In this document: positions 34,314 through 45,312 of the stretch, one piece after another
Numbering within the stretch: the stretch's first letter is position 1
Layout of the letters: each line of letters starts with the position of its first letter
Source of the DNA: Palaemon carinicauda
Lineage: Eukaryota; Arthropoda; Malacostraca; Decapoda; Palaemonidae
Assembly (NCBI RefSeq): GCF_036898095.1
Contig: NC_090750.1
Span: forward strand, 84,048,152-84,112,151
Length of the DNA: 64,000 nt
Reading direction: 5' to 3'
Notes under the pieces: generated by a model
Seen by the model: the letters and a program-made list of their open reading frames with translations, nothing else
Told to the model about the DNA's origin: nothing
Database searches by the model: none
Translations under genes and position numbers: made by a program

Positions 34314-36029
34314 CATACATACATACATATACCAAAGGCACTTCCCCCAATTTTGGGGGGTAGCCGACAACAACAAGAAACAAAACAAAAAGGGGACCTC
34401 TACTCTCTACGTTCCTCCAGCCTAACCAGGGACTCAGCCGAGTTCAGCTGGTACTGCTAGGGTGCCACAGCCCAACCTCCCACATTTCCACCACAGATGA
34501 AGTTTCATACTGCTGAGTCCCCTACTGCTGCTACCTCCACGGTCATCTAAGGCACCGGAGGAAGCAGCAGGGCCTACCGGAACTGCGTCACAATCGCTCG
34601 CCATTCATTCCTATTTCTAGCACGCTCTCTTGCCTCTCTCACATCTATCCTCCTATCACCCAGAGCTTTCTTCACACCATCCATCCACCCAAACCTTGGC
34701 CTTCCTCTTGTACTTCTCCCATCAACTCTTGCATTCATCACCTTCTTTAGCAGACAGCCATTTTCCATTCTCTCAACATGGCCAAACCACCTCAACACAT
34801 TCATATCCACTCTAGCCGCTAACTCATTTCTTACACCCGTTCTCACCCTCACCACTTCGTTCCTAACCCTATCTACTCGAGATACACCAGCCATACTCCT
34901 CAGACACTTCATCTCAAACACATTCAATTTCTGTCTCTCCATCACTTTCATTCCCCACAACTCCGATCCATACATCACAGTTGGTACAATCACTTTCTCA
35001 TATAGAACTCTCTTTACATTCATGCCCAATCCTCTATTTTTTACTACTCCCTTAACTGCCCCCAACACTTTGCAACCTTCATTCACTCTCTGACGTACAT
35101 CTGCTTCCACTCCACCATTTGCTGCAACAACAGACCCCAAGTACTTAAACTGATCCACCTCCTCAAGTAACTCTCCATTCAACATGACATTCAACCTTGC
35201 ACCACCTTCCCTTCTCGTACATCTCATAACCTTACTCTTACCCACATTAACTCTCAACTTCCTTCTCTCACACACCCTTCCAAATTCTGTCACTAGTCGG
35301 TCAAGCTTCTCTTCTGTGTCTGCTACCAGTACAGTATCATCCGCAAACAACAACTGATTTACCTCCCATTCATGATCATTCTCGCCTACCAGTTTTAATC
35401 CTCGTCCAAGCACTCTGGCATTCACCTCTCTCACCACTCCATCAACATACAAGTTAAACAACCACGGCGACATCACACATCCCTGTCTCAGCCCCACTCT
35501 CACCGGAAACCAATCGCTCACCTCATTTCCTATTCTAACACATGCTTTACTACCTGTGTAGAAACTTTTCACTGCTTGCAACAACCTTCCACCAACTCCA
35601 TATAACCTCATCACATTCCACATTGCTTCCCTATCAACTCTATCATATGCTTTCTCCAGATCCATAAACGCAACATACACCTCCTTACCTTTTGCTAAAT
35701 ATTTCTCGCATATCTGCCTAACTGTAAAAATCTGATTCATACAACCCCTACCTCTTCTAAAACCACCCTGTACTTCCAAGATTGCATTCTCTGTTTTATC
35801 CTTAATCCTATTAATCAGTATTCTACCATACACTTTTCCAACTACACTCAACAAACTAATACCTCTTGAATTACAACACTCATGCACATCTCCCTTACCC
35901 TTATATAGTGGTACAATACATGCACAGACCCAATCTACTGGTACCATTGACAACACAAAACACACATTAAACAATCTCACCAACCATTCAAGTACAGTCA
36001 CACCCCCTTCCTTCAACATCTCAGCTTTT
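34314..36029 (-). mobile_element. 5'-truncated LINE (non-LTR retrotransposon) with target duplication
   Basis: The same 11 bp, TTGGTGGTTAA, flank the insertion at 34303-34313 and 36030-36040. The 3' end on the - strand carries a short TATG tail, and the 5' side is cut within the RT, both typical of target-primed insertion. The frame inside is open, so the insertion is fairly recent. The 3' UTR is about 34314-34573. Confidence 0.9.
34574..36029 (-). pseudogene. LINE reverse transcriptase, 5'-truncated, otherwise open
   Basis: About 485 codons are open from the insertion edge to TAG at 34574. Motifs: IVPLYKGKGDVHECCNSRGI, FMDLEKAYDRVDR (motif A with catalytic Asp), GLRQGCVMSPWLFN, LLFADDTVLVAD (catalytic FADD) and FKYLGSVV. 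The C-terminus has RWFGHVERM and TRGRPRFGWMDGV. The endonuclease and the RT start are missing through 5' truncation. The open frame upstream of 36029 reads the target DNA, not the element. It would copy its own RNA at a nicked target. The clade (RTE-like) is uncertain. Confidence 0.85.
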
Positions 36030-36122
36030 TTGGTGGTTAAGGGTTGGAAATTTCCAAATAGCCTGGGGTTAAAAGGGAACCTTTTGAACTGTACTGCACG
36101 TGTTTCACACACGCTCGCACAC

Positions 36123-37200
36123 TGTAATGGTATTTCCTTTTTCTGTATATATCGCTCTTCCCCCACACTGATAACAGAACCTGTTTAAGCTTTCCTTTTT
36201 CATGCAATGGCTGGTTTTAATTTTTGTGATGTTCTTGCTCGCAAGTACTTGTATATAATAAGTTTGTTGCCTGTTTAATGAAGTTTAGTTGCATTCTTCT
36301 CGCCTCTATGTTATAAACTAACAGCCTACTCGCACAATTGGTGACTGCTGGAGAAACAGGTCCCTCCTGCCTTCCCACTGCTGTCCCCTACTATTTCATG
36401 ATGCCACCCTCCGACTCTGACTCTACTCTCCACGCCACATCCATGAAACTACCACCCTTCACCAGTATAGAGACATTCGCTTGGTTTCAGCACGCTGAGG
36501 TTCAGCTTTGCATCGGGCGTGATTCACTCAGGCAATAAGGCAGACTACAGTATGCCCTCGCGGAGATCCCCGGGGACACTTTCCCGGAAATCTCCAATTG
36601 GCTTTGTAAACAAGGGGACAGCCCAATAGTGTACAATGCCCTCAAATCATACCTCCTGGAGCAGTACTCGCCATTGCCAGCCACCTGTATAACTAAGGTT
36701 TTCAGCTCTCTCAACAACCATTGAGGGACCAAAAGGCTTCGCTCGCCCTAAGGGTAATGACCAGTATTGCTTGCCTGCAATCTGCCGCAAACGGCTCACC
36801 TTGGCAGGTGAACCTACTTCACCTGTACGCTGCCATCCCGATGTCGATATTTTGCTCATGAAGGACCTGATGACCAAAGTCGACACCCTTATGGACAGCT
36901 ACATTCACTACATTCAAGACCTCCATCAACGCCTCCACTCCTAATGAAGAGGAAAACTATTCAACATCGACCGAAGTTGACGGGAATGGGGTAGGACACA
37001 CTCCCACCCCGTGACAAAGCTGCCCACCATCTACATATGCAACCCTTCATTTACTGTCCAAACCACAACTTCAACCACTTACTGATGCCCATCGGCTGGA
37101 GACATGCTACTGCTACTCCAAATTTGCGGCTGCTGTGAAGAAATGTGTGAACAGTTGTCAGTGGCCAAAATCTTGTAAGTAGGCCATTGCTTGCAGTGGT
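36123..37200 (+). mobile_element. Ty3/Gypsy LTR retrotransposon remnant
   Basis: A gag remnant (separate entry) is preceded by about 200 bp that may be an LTR, from TGTAATGG near 36123 to CTAACA near 36323, then ATTGGTGACTGC, which resembles the ATTGGTGAC primer-binding context of Gypsy elements. Protease, RT and integrase are absent, and no second LTR was found. Confidence 0.5.
36338..37170 (+). pseudogene. Ty3/Gypsy gag, broken
   Basis: KLPPFTSIETFAWFQHAEVQ is the conserved start of a Gypsy gag capsid region, and LQYALAEIPGDTFPEISNWL continues it after a stop at 36535. DALKSYLLEQYSPLP-like sequence (NALKSYLLEQYSP) follows. Near 37110-37170 another frame shows CYCYSKFAAAVKKC, equivalent to the CWYHxxFGxxAxxC end of gag. 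Stops near 36722 and later, plus frame changes, show it is dead. Confidence 0.65.
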
Positions 37201-37559
37201 GGCCTACCCTATTGTTAACGGACCTGGCCGGTATACCAATATATGGGGGTATAGGAAGAACAACAAAATCCTGAAAAATTTCACTGAGCTTCGTATGGCA
37301 TTGGAGAATGCATACACGAAATTTATTTCCAAAATTCTTCTTCCTTTCATAGTCACAGGGTTATTAGTAAAAGTAACTCAATAAACCAAAGACATTGTTC
37401 CCTACAAAAAAATGTATTTCTTCTGTTATTGTAAATTTTGATAATTACATTTTAATATAAAACAAATTGTAAGCAGTGACTTACTGGTACATAAGGTGTA
37501 AAGATCTATAACTGCATCACTTACAAGGTTCTGAGTTTTGGTAGCCCTGGATAAGTACT

Positions 37560-37900
37560 CAGCCAGTTGGAATAGGGACTTCCTCTTACCAAGTATTAGT
37601 CTCCTATGTAAAGGACGAAGATTTGTATTTGTCAGAACAAATGACAAATTTGGATATAATTTGTATTTTCCTAACTATACAAACCTAAGTCCTTAACTAA
37701 TACTTTCCCGCCATCACCTATTCCCTAGAAAGTCCCGACTGTAATCAGAATGAGTGCTCAGTGAGCAAGCAGAGGGCCGGGGCTTCACCGCTCCCGAGTT
37801 ACCAGCCACCTGTTTACACCTCGTTATTAAAGTTTAATATCCGTATATTCCACATTTGCTGATAATCTATTCCCTATGTAAAGGACTCTTCTTGCTGTGT
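37560..37900 (+). mobile_element. DIRS right-end fragment
   Basis: AGAACAAATGACAAATTTGG and ATTTTCCTAACTATACAAACC match the right ends of copies B and E/G. The spacer 37700-37880 is the reverse complement of the left-end fragment at 33720-33880, and CCCTATGTAAAGGAC closes the structure by repeating CCTATGTAAAGGACG of 37603 in the same orientation, as ICR and terminal repeat should. It may be the other end of the element that starts at 33700. Confidence 0.65.
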
Positions 37901-39500
37901 TTTGTCTGCCTCAGCTGATCCTCAGAAAAAAAAGGTTAACAGTTACAATACGTATGTGCAAAATATGTCTGGCTGTAATGTACAAAAGACACTTCTTAAG
38001 TACTGTATAGATTTATGTATAACTTCTTTTTAATCTTGTTAAAGATATGAATTTGATATACTGTACTGTACCTATTTGTATGTACATGATTTAGAAAGTG
38101 AACTTTTAAAGAGTTTAGGTTGAAATGAGCCTAAAAAAAATACATTAACTGCAGGTTTGGTTAATAGAGGTTTTTATCTTGACAGCCATCATGATATATC
38201 TCAATATAATCAATTTATTTTTTTCGAGTGTCATTAGGCTTTCATTCACAATCCCATATACCTCTTAATTTTTTTTTATTAGTCACAAATTACAATCACC
38301 AAAGCAAAGCGACATGTTTATAGACTAATATAGGATGGTTAATTTTGAACATGGCAGGGTTTAAGAAGTGTGGTACTTACAGTAGATGGAAAGAGGAGAA
38401 AAAATAAGACGTTACAAAGCAATTCATCATAATAAAGAGATTTGTAAAACCTTAAGTACCATTTACTCTGCTGCATGAGTGAGGTTAGGCATATCTGAAG
38501 GAGATGGATAGCTAATTGAGAGAAGATCAAATGGATCGAACGAAAAGTTTTGTAGACATTAAACAATCCATGCTTGGCCAAAGGATTGTTCCAAAGAGAA
38601 GTTAGCTCTGTAGTACTTGGCAGATTCCCCTCACTTAGGTAAGTAAAAACAATATTGTTTACAAATGCAAAAGTGAAGCAAAGGTACAAGAAAGTTCTAT
38701 GTACGCTAATATGTTATGAGCATGTGAGAACCAGACTTTGAAATGGATTAGTGGGTTGAGGACTTTTGTCAAGTTTACAACTTTGTCGTCATCTTATGTT
38801 CAGAGGTGAGAAAGGAGTAACTGAAAATAAGCAGGACAATGGAGAACTATTTTTAGTTGATGGATTAGATCCTCATTGGAAAGATTGATATGGAAAGAAG
38901 TTTAGTTGTTGGCAAGGAAGAGTGTTTATAAAAAATCTATGAAAATGAGAGTTTGAAAGCAATGAGCAAAACTTGTTTGTGGCTCTCAGACCTGAACGTC
39001 CTGAAGAAAGCCTATAGAGTTTACGGAAGCATAATGGAATGATGGTGAATAGGGGAGTTGTTATTAAAAGCGGAAAATAAGTTACAGTATGATAGAAGTG
39101 AATTATGTTGTTGATCATTTCCTTTTTAATATCTTCATGGGTGGAGTTATGCGAGGAAAATACAGGGTTAAGAACAGCACATATACTGTAATTATTTCTG
39201 GATACTGAATTTTCCTGAGACCTGCATTTAGTAGGAGGCAGCACCATAAACGAGATGCAAATAGTGTGTAAATTGTTGGCTTAAGCCAACACCTATACTT
39301 TACCTACAATTTTCAGGTCCAAAAGTCACGAGAAACTGTAGCCTAGATAGCCTACCATTGATATTAGTACATAGGCTATAATGTTTTACTTATTTTATAG
39401 TATAAGGATAACACAGCCCACTTTTCATTGTTTCATAGACAAAGTTTGTTTTGTTATTTATAAGTTAAATAATGCCTTTTATATATTACCCAGTTTTTCA
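37901..39500. other. AT-rich DNA without recognised features
   Basis: Both strands lack frames with recognisable motifs; the longest - strand frames (124 and 116 residues) show no family features. Confidence 0.5.
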
Positions 39501-39504
39501 ACTG

Positions 39505-39730
39505 TATATTCCCCGCTACTGGCCTTTGCAGTGGTAATGCGTTTGCCTTGCATTCCCATGGTGGCAGAATGATTGCAGTCTGGGACTGTGAGTATAAGGT
39601 GTTTGCTAGGAAGGTTACTTCTGTAACTGGGCATCACATTTTGGGGACTTGGCTTGCCTGCCCTTTGTACCAAGTCCATAAATCCAATCTGAATAACATA
39701 AAAGGGCGTGCAGTTTCTTACACAAGCTTG
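39505..39730 (+). repeat. Probable tRNA-derived SINE
   Basis: TTTGCAGTGGTAATGCGTTTG resembles a pol III A box and GATTGCAGTCTGGGACTG a degenerate B box, about 45 bp apart. A unique-looking body follows, ending near CAATCTGAATAAC. No second copy is seen in the window, so the call is tentative. Confidence 0.4.
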
Positions 39731-40603
39731 TGCATATCACTGAAACAATCTAAATAAATTTTACATTATAAGAAAGAAGTTTTTCGTAGGAAACATTAAA
39801 AGAGACATTTACCCAACACCAGGAAAAATTGAACTATACAAGTAGGCTGTGTTGCAGTTCTCTTAGTAAGCCCAGTAGAGCTAAAATTCATATCTGCAAA
39901 TTGATTTACATTTAAAGCAAGTCATAGTAGATACTGGACATTACACTGAAATAAGTTCTACTGTGTTGACATAGTGTATTTATTTTTTCCATAAGTTAGA
40001 AAAAACCTACTTCTTTAATGTGATGTCACTGTAAACTATAAATGTATTTCACAAAATTACATCCAATAGAATAATTCTAGATACAGTAGCACAAAAGGAA
40101 ATGTAATTTTGTATAGTAGTTAACTGCTGTAGTTATGCCTTAAATCTTGAAAACTTTAGCGTTTTCTTTGTATAAATCCTGCATAATAGAAAATGAGTTC
40201 TATGAGTAACAAAACAATATGATTATTTTTTTTTCCACCAGGAAGGGGAATTGCTGTACCGAAATACTTCTTTTATATCTACATAACACAAACGAAAAGG
40301 TAAAAAATGTAAGGTATGTAGCAATTCAATACTGATAAGTCCCAGTAATGAAATGGGGAATAATTCTGTAGTAATATGTCCTTGATTTGTGTTAATATCT
40401 ATTCGTGTGAATGTTGCTTATAAATACCTTAACTTAAAATCCTCTAAATTCAGTCAAATACAATTTATACTGATCACTTTACCAATTATCAGGTAGGCAA
40501 GATATGTTAGTTGGATAATCGTGAAATTGGCAAAAGCCTATTTTCAAGATTATTTTTAGATCGTTCCAACTCAGGAGTACGTCATCCTAAACTAAAATGA
40601 TCT

Positions 40604-40674
<71 letters not shown>

Positions 40675-41130
40675 CTTAAGCCTATACGTTGCAGGTTTTG
40701 TACATCTATTTATTAATGTATGATACTGCTCTGGTAGTTATAAAAATAGTAAAAATAATATTTATAGCGTATTCAGGATTTCATTGTTATAAAAATTCTT
40801 AATTCATTAACCCGTTTCACTACCAAAGTCTTTATTGTCTTTTTTTGCCGTAAATGTTGCTTTGCTGCCAAAGAAACAGGTAGTAGGGTGGCCAGGGCAC
40901 CAGCCACCCGTTGAGATACTACCGCTAGAGAGTTATGGGGTCTTTAGACTGGCCAGACAGTACTACATTGGACCCCTTTCTCTCGTTACGGTTCATTTTC
41001 CTTTTGCTTACACACACACACACACACACACTGAAGAGTCTGGCATATTCTTTACACATTTTCCTCTGTCCTCATACACCTGACAACACAGATTACCAAA
41101 CAATTCTTCTTCACTCAGTGGGGTTACGCC
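39731..41130. other. Noncoding AT-rich DNA with CA microsatellites
   Basis: A (CA)n array of about 65 bp is at 40606-40670 and a shorter one at 41010-41032. No gene seen. Confidence 0.6.
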
Positions 41131-41550
41131 CCTGTAATTGTTTAGTGGCCACTTTCCTCTTGGTAAAGGTAGAAGAGACTCTTTAGCGATGGTAAGCAGC
41201 TCTTCTAGGAGAAGGACACACCAAAATCAAATCATTGTTCTATAGTCTTGGGTAGTGTCGTAGCCTCTGTACCATGTCCTTCCACTGTCTTGGGTTAGAG
41301 TTCTCTTGCTTGAGGGTACATTCGAGCACACTATTCTATTTCAATTCACTTCGCCTTGTTTTATTTAATTTCTATAGTTTACGTAGGAGATATTTATTTT
41401 AATGTTCTTACTGCTCTTGAAATATTTTATCTTTTCTTGTTTCCTTTCCTCACTGGGATATTTTCCTTGTTGGAGCCCCTGGGTCTATAGCATCCTGCTT
41501 TTCCTACTAGGGTTGTAACTTAGCTAATAATAATAATAATAATAATAATA
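41131..41550 (+). repeat. Interspersed repeat, copy 2 (about 400 bp, TAA tail)
   Basis: It matches 29620-30025 over its whole length (TGTAATTGTTTAGTGGCCAC ... CTAGGGTTGTAACTTAGC) and ends in a longer (TAA)n tail. The tail overlaps the start of the 434-bp duplication. Confidence 0.8.
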
Positions 41551-42386
41551 AAACATTTCAAGCTGCCAGAGAAGGAGAGCCATCTAGGGGCAATTTGGTG
41601 AAGCTAGTAACGTTGCCAGTTGCCACGGAGAATCATCGGATGTTACTTACTGACTTAGTGCTTCTCTACATACGAAGTAGATTTTTGTTTTATTATTCAG
41701 CCATTGGCGTTGACTTCTTCTGTGTAAATACTGGAATGCATAGTGAAATGCATTCAAATGTGGAATGCAATTACAACATGCGGAAACCTGTATCCGAGAC
41801 GCTCATGCAACTACAACTCCATCATTGCAAGAGGAAGATACTATCGGCGTTATTAATGGAAGGTAAATAACCGTAAATATTTAGTATTTAGTATTAATGG
41901 GGGTATATTAACTTGTCATTGGTTGTAATTGTTATAATAGAACTGATAGTAACTTAGCTAATAATAATAATAATAATAATAATAAAACATTTCAAGCTGC
42001 CAGAGAAGGAGAGCCATCTAGGGGCAATTTGGTGAAGCTAGTAACGTTGCCAGTTGCCACGGAGAATCATCGGATGTTACTTACTGACTTAGTGCTTCTC
42101 TACATACGAAGTAGATTTTTGTTTTATTATTCAGCCATTGGCGTTGACTTCTTCTGTGTAAATACTGGAATGCATAGTGAAATGCATTCAAATGTGGAAT
42201 GCAATTACAACATGCGGAAACCTGTATCCGAGACGCTCATGCAACTACAACTCCATCATTGCAAGAGGAAGATACTATCGGCGTTATTAATGGAAGGTAA
42301 ATAACCGTAAATATTTAGTATTTAGTATTAATGGGGGTATATTAACTTGTCATTGGTTGTAATTGTTATAATAGAACTGATAGTAA
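41515..42386 (+). repeat. Exact 434-bp tandem duplication
   Basis: 41515-41948 and 41949-42382 appear identical throughout, including the length of the (TAA)n tract at the start, and GTAA of the next unit follows at 42383. Each copy holds the same 91-residue frame (41595 and 42029), which has no recognisable motif. Confidence 0.9.
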
Positions 42387-43264
42387 AGATTATACCTTGG
42401 TATTACCTTTGTCCAGTATGTGTAAATACATCATAGGCCTAGTCCTTGTTCGTGTTCCGATAGGTTTATTGGTTATGGCAAAACTTGCTTAACCATTAGG
42501 CCGATGGTGGCAATTTCCCAGTAGGAGGGGTTTGCTGGATTCATGGGGTTGTGGATTTGCACTGGCAGGAAGATTCCATTGGAACCGTATGTCATATAGT
42601 AAATGGGTATTATTTGTTTTACAGCCTCTTCATTCCGAGAGGTAAGGATATTAAGCTAAGCCTAAGTGCATAGGTGGTTTACGGAAGGTTTTAGGGAACT
42701 TTTGTAGTTGGAGTGTGTGTAAAATTTCACGTTATGATTAAAAAACCACATTTTAAAAGGGATGCAAACACAAGAACACTAACTTAAGGTTCCCCACCTA
42801 ACCTAACTTAGGAACTGTATCCGTACCTCCTTACCTACCTGGCGGATCTTTAGCTTACCTTAAGACTAAGTCTCGGCCCTGTGTTTGCTTCTTAGCTGGC
42901 TTGACTCCTGGCAAGGTAACGCGAATCAGAATACTTTTTAAATCGTAAAACTAGTGTCATAATATTGAATTTCAGCCAAAGATATACAATATTTTCTCCA
43001 TAAAGAAAATAGATTCGACGAGTAACAAGAAAGTTTACGCTTGTCCCAACTAATTACATACATCAAAGTTATCGAATGTGTTGATGTAGCTCAGGTTAGG
43101 GAACTTAGTGGTTTGCTGGCTTGGTGGGAGCCAAAGTCTCCTCTCTAGTAAGGAAGGAAGAAAGGTATTTTTACATTATCCGCCAAATTTGGATATCTAT
43201 TTTTTATTTACTGCATATTGATATTTTTTAATTGATCCATACAAAAAAGTTACTCGAATCTTCC
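42387..43264. other. Noncoding DNA, nothing recognised
   Basis: No frame with recognisable motifs on either strand. Confidence 0.5.
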
Positions 43265-43510
43265 GCAAATTATCATCTTCTCCTCATACACATATTGACG
43301 CAAAGGGTCTCTTTTAGATTTCGCCTGGTATCCCTTTCTTGAGCTTTTAAATCAATACGTCTCCATTCACCATCTACTTCATGCTTCATAGTCCTCAGCC
43401 ATGTAGGTCTGGGTTCTCCAACTTCTCTAGTGTCTTGTAGAGCCCAGTTGAAAGTTTGGTGAACTAACTTCTCTTTGGGAGTGCAAAGAGCTTACCCAAA
43501 CCAAATTAAG
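43265..43510 (-). pseudogene. LINE reverse transcriptase C-terminal remnant
   Basis: Read on the - strand, one frame gives GEPRPTWLRTMKHEV, then GEWRRIDLKAQERDTRR, a pattern typical of the C-terminus of non-LTR RTs (GRPxxTWLRTV...W..I...AQDR..WR). It is a short isolated fragment. Confidence 0.55.
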
Positions 43511-45312
43511 GGGTGCAGAAATATTTGCAGATGTCTCCATTAAAGTTTGTATAGGCTAATTGATAATTAATGCCTAAGTACTAGCTCATGGGGCTAACGC
43601 TCGTAGCAAAACATGTCCGCTTGCCAGACCATAGGAGCAATGATATAATGTTTAATTGCGAGCAAAGTGAGCTACGGCAGAACAAAAACCAATAAATCAT
43701 GAGCTCATTTAAGTAAGGAGGTATTTGTAATATGACAAAGACTGCTATGAATGACTTCATTGAAAATGAGATGGAAAATAAAATTTTCTATGCATCCAGA
43801 AGTATGGCAAACAAAAGATCCAGTGTTTTGACTGGATTTCATTACTATTACTCTATTTTGATTACTGTAACTGTTTTTGTTATTAAGATGACTGGTGTGT
43901 TTATGTTAGACATCTCTTATTTTACCCATTTGCTGTTATCTCCCAACCAAAAAACCTTCCCACAGTGGAACCCCACAATTTTAGTCATTAAGGGTGGCCC
44001 TGTATCTCTATATGTGATTATTTGGGACAGAAATACAGTAAAATTTGTTGAAAATATGCTATTTAAGCAAGAAAAAATATATTTATATCTGATATCCGAG
44101 TTTGACTGAAACTATAATTTTACTGGTAGGAAGACCAAAACAAGCTAAGTTAGATAAGGTGGGTGTGTTTAAGTAAGACAGCATCCCTATATTTTACCTG
44201 TTATGTTTTCCCACATTCAAAAGCCCTATATCCCCAGTGATTTCCTATTGTTGTACCCCATGGGGTTTCTATATCCGAAATTACTCATAAGTGATAGGAA
44301 TATAGGTCAGATTAACTGGAAACATTATTAGATAGATATTTTGGTAAATATATACTTTAATTTCAAGCCTAGTACATAGACCATATATTTTACCTACTCA
44401 TCATCTGTTTTATACATTTCTGGCCATAAATATTAAGGCAAACCACCTGGCCAAAAGTTTTTGTACCATCCCCCCTTATCAAAACAATTATGGGGGATCA
44501 GTAACATTAAAAAAGATTTGTAGGAATAGTAATGATTAGAAATGCATAATGAGTAAATAACCAATTTTGCTGAGGATTTTTGCTCCACTGTGGCTAGCTT
44601 CACTCGCAAATAAACTATCTCCCCGCTCCTCGTTTCTGCAAGCAGTACTGTACATGGCTGTGCTGTGCATGCAATCTGCAAGGGTCAATATTCATGTATC
44701 AAAATTACCTATAATTTACATCACATTCCTCATATACTTTTTGCTTTGCCGTGGCACGCTTCATTTGCAAATAAAATCCCATTACTTTTCTGTTCTAGCA
44801 AACGGTACATGGATGAGCTGTGCACGCCAATCTTGTGTGTCAGTATTTTGGGATATTTTTTATTTTTAGATCAACAATAGCTATACTGTATACTGAACGG
44901 TGTGTATTTTAAACATACAGTACAGTACTGTAATCAATTACTGTTCTGAAATACTGTAGATTAATTTACACAATTTTGAAGTACATTGAACTTCCCTGTG
45001 TGGGAAACATCTTGTGATGGAGTCATGCTGGATCTGAAGTGTAGGGTGAAAGAAATGGCTCTTGTAAAAACAACATCAGAGATTTTTGGAGGCTCTTAAT
45101 TAGTTTTAAAAAGTTGCCAATGATTACATCATGCACAAATCAGAAAGTTGCCAAGAGCGAAGGTAAACCACTTGCACAGTAATCCACAGTTAGTCTCATC
45201 TTAAAAGTAAACAATAGGCTTGTCCTTATTATAGCAAATCCCAGTTTCACTAGAAATTAAACTATCATAATAATAGCTAAAGTTTTTTCTTAGAGTCTCA
45301 AATTTAACTCTG
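43511..45312. other. AT-rich DNA without a supported gene
   Basis: A 125-residue frame at 43732-44109 has no recognisable motif and AT-rich composition like its surroundings. ACAGTACAGTACTG words near 44918 are short simple sequence. Confidence 0.5.

Noticed and set aside
36030..36166. N-terminal extension of the LINE RT frame to an ATG at 36166
   Set aside because: It lies outside the LINE boundary set by the 11-bp duplication, so it is read-through from target DNA.
36123..36323. Firm call of a Gypsy LTR
   Set aside because: Only the TG...CA-type borders and a plausible primer-binding context support it; no second LTR copy is in the window, so it is only mentioned as possible.
41595..42304. 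Two identical 91-residue frames as a duplicated gene
   Set aside because: Their identity is explained by the exact 434-bp DNA duplication, and the frame has no recognisable feature.
43732..44109. 125-residue frame as a possible gene
   Set aside because: No motif, AT-rich composition equal to the flanks and no splice or promoter context.
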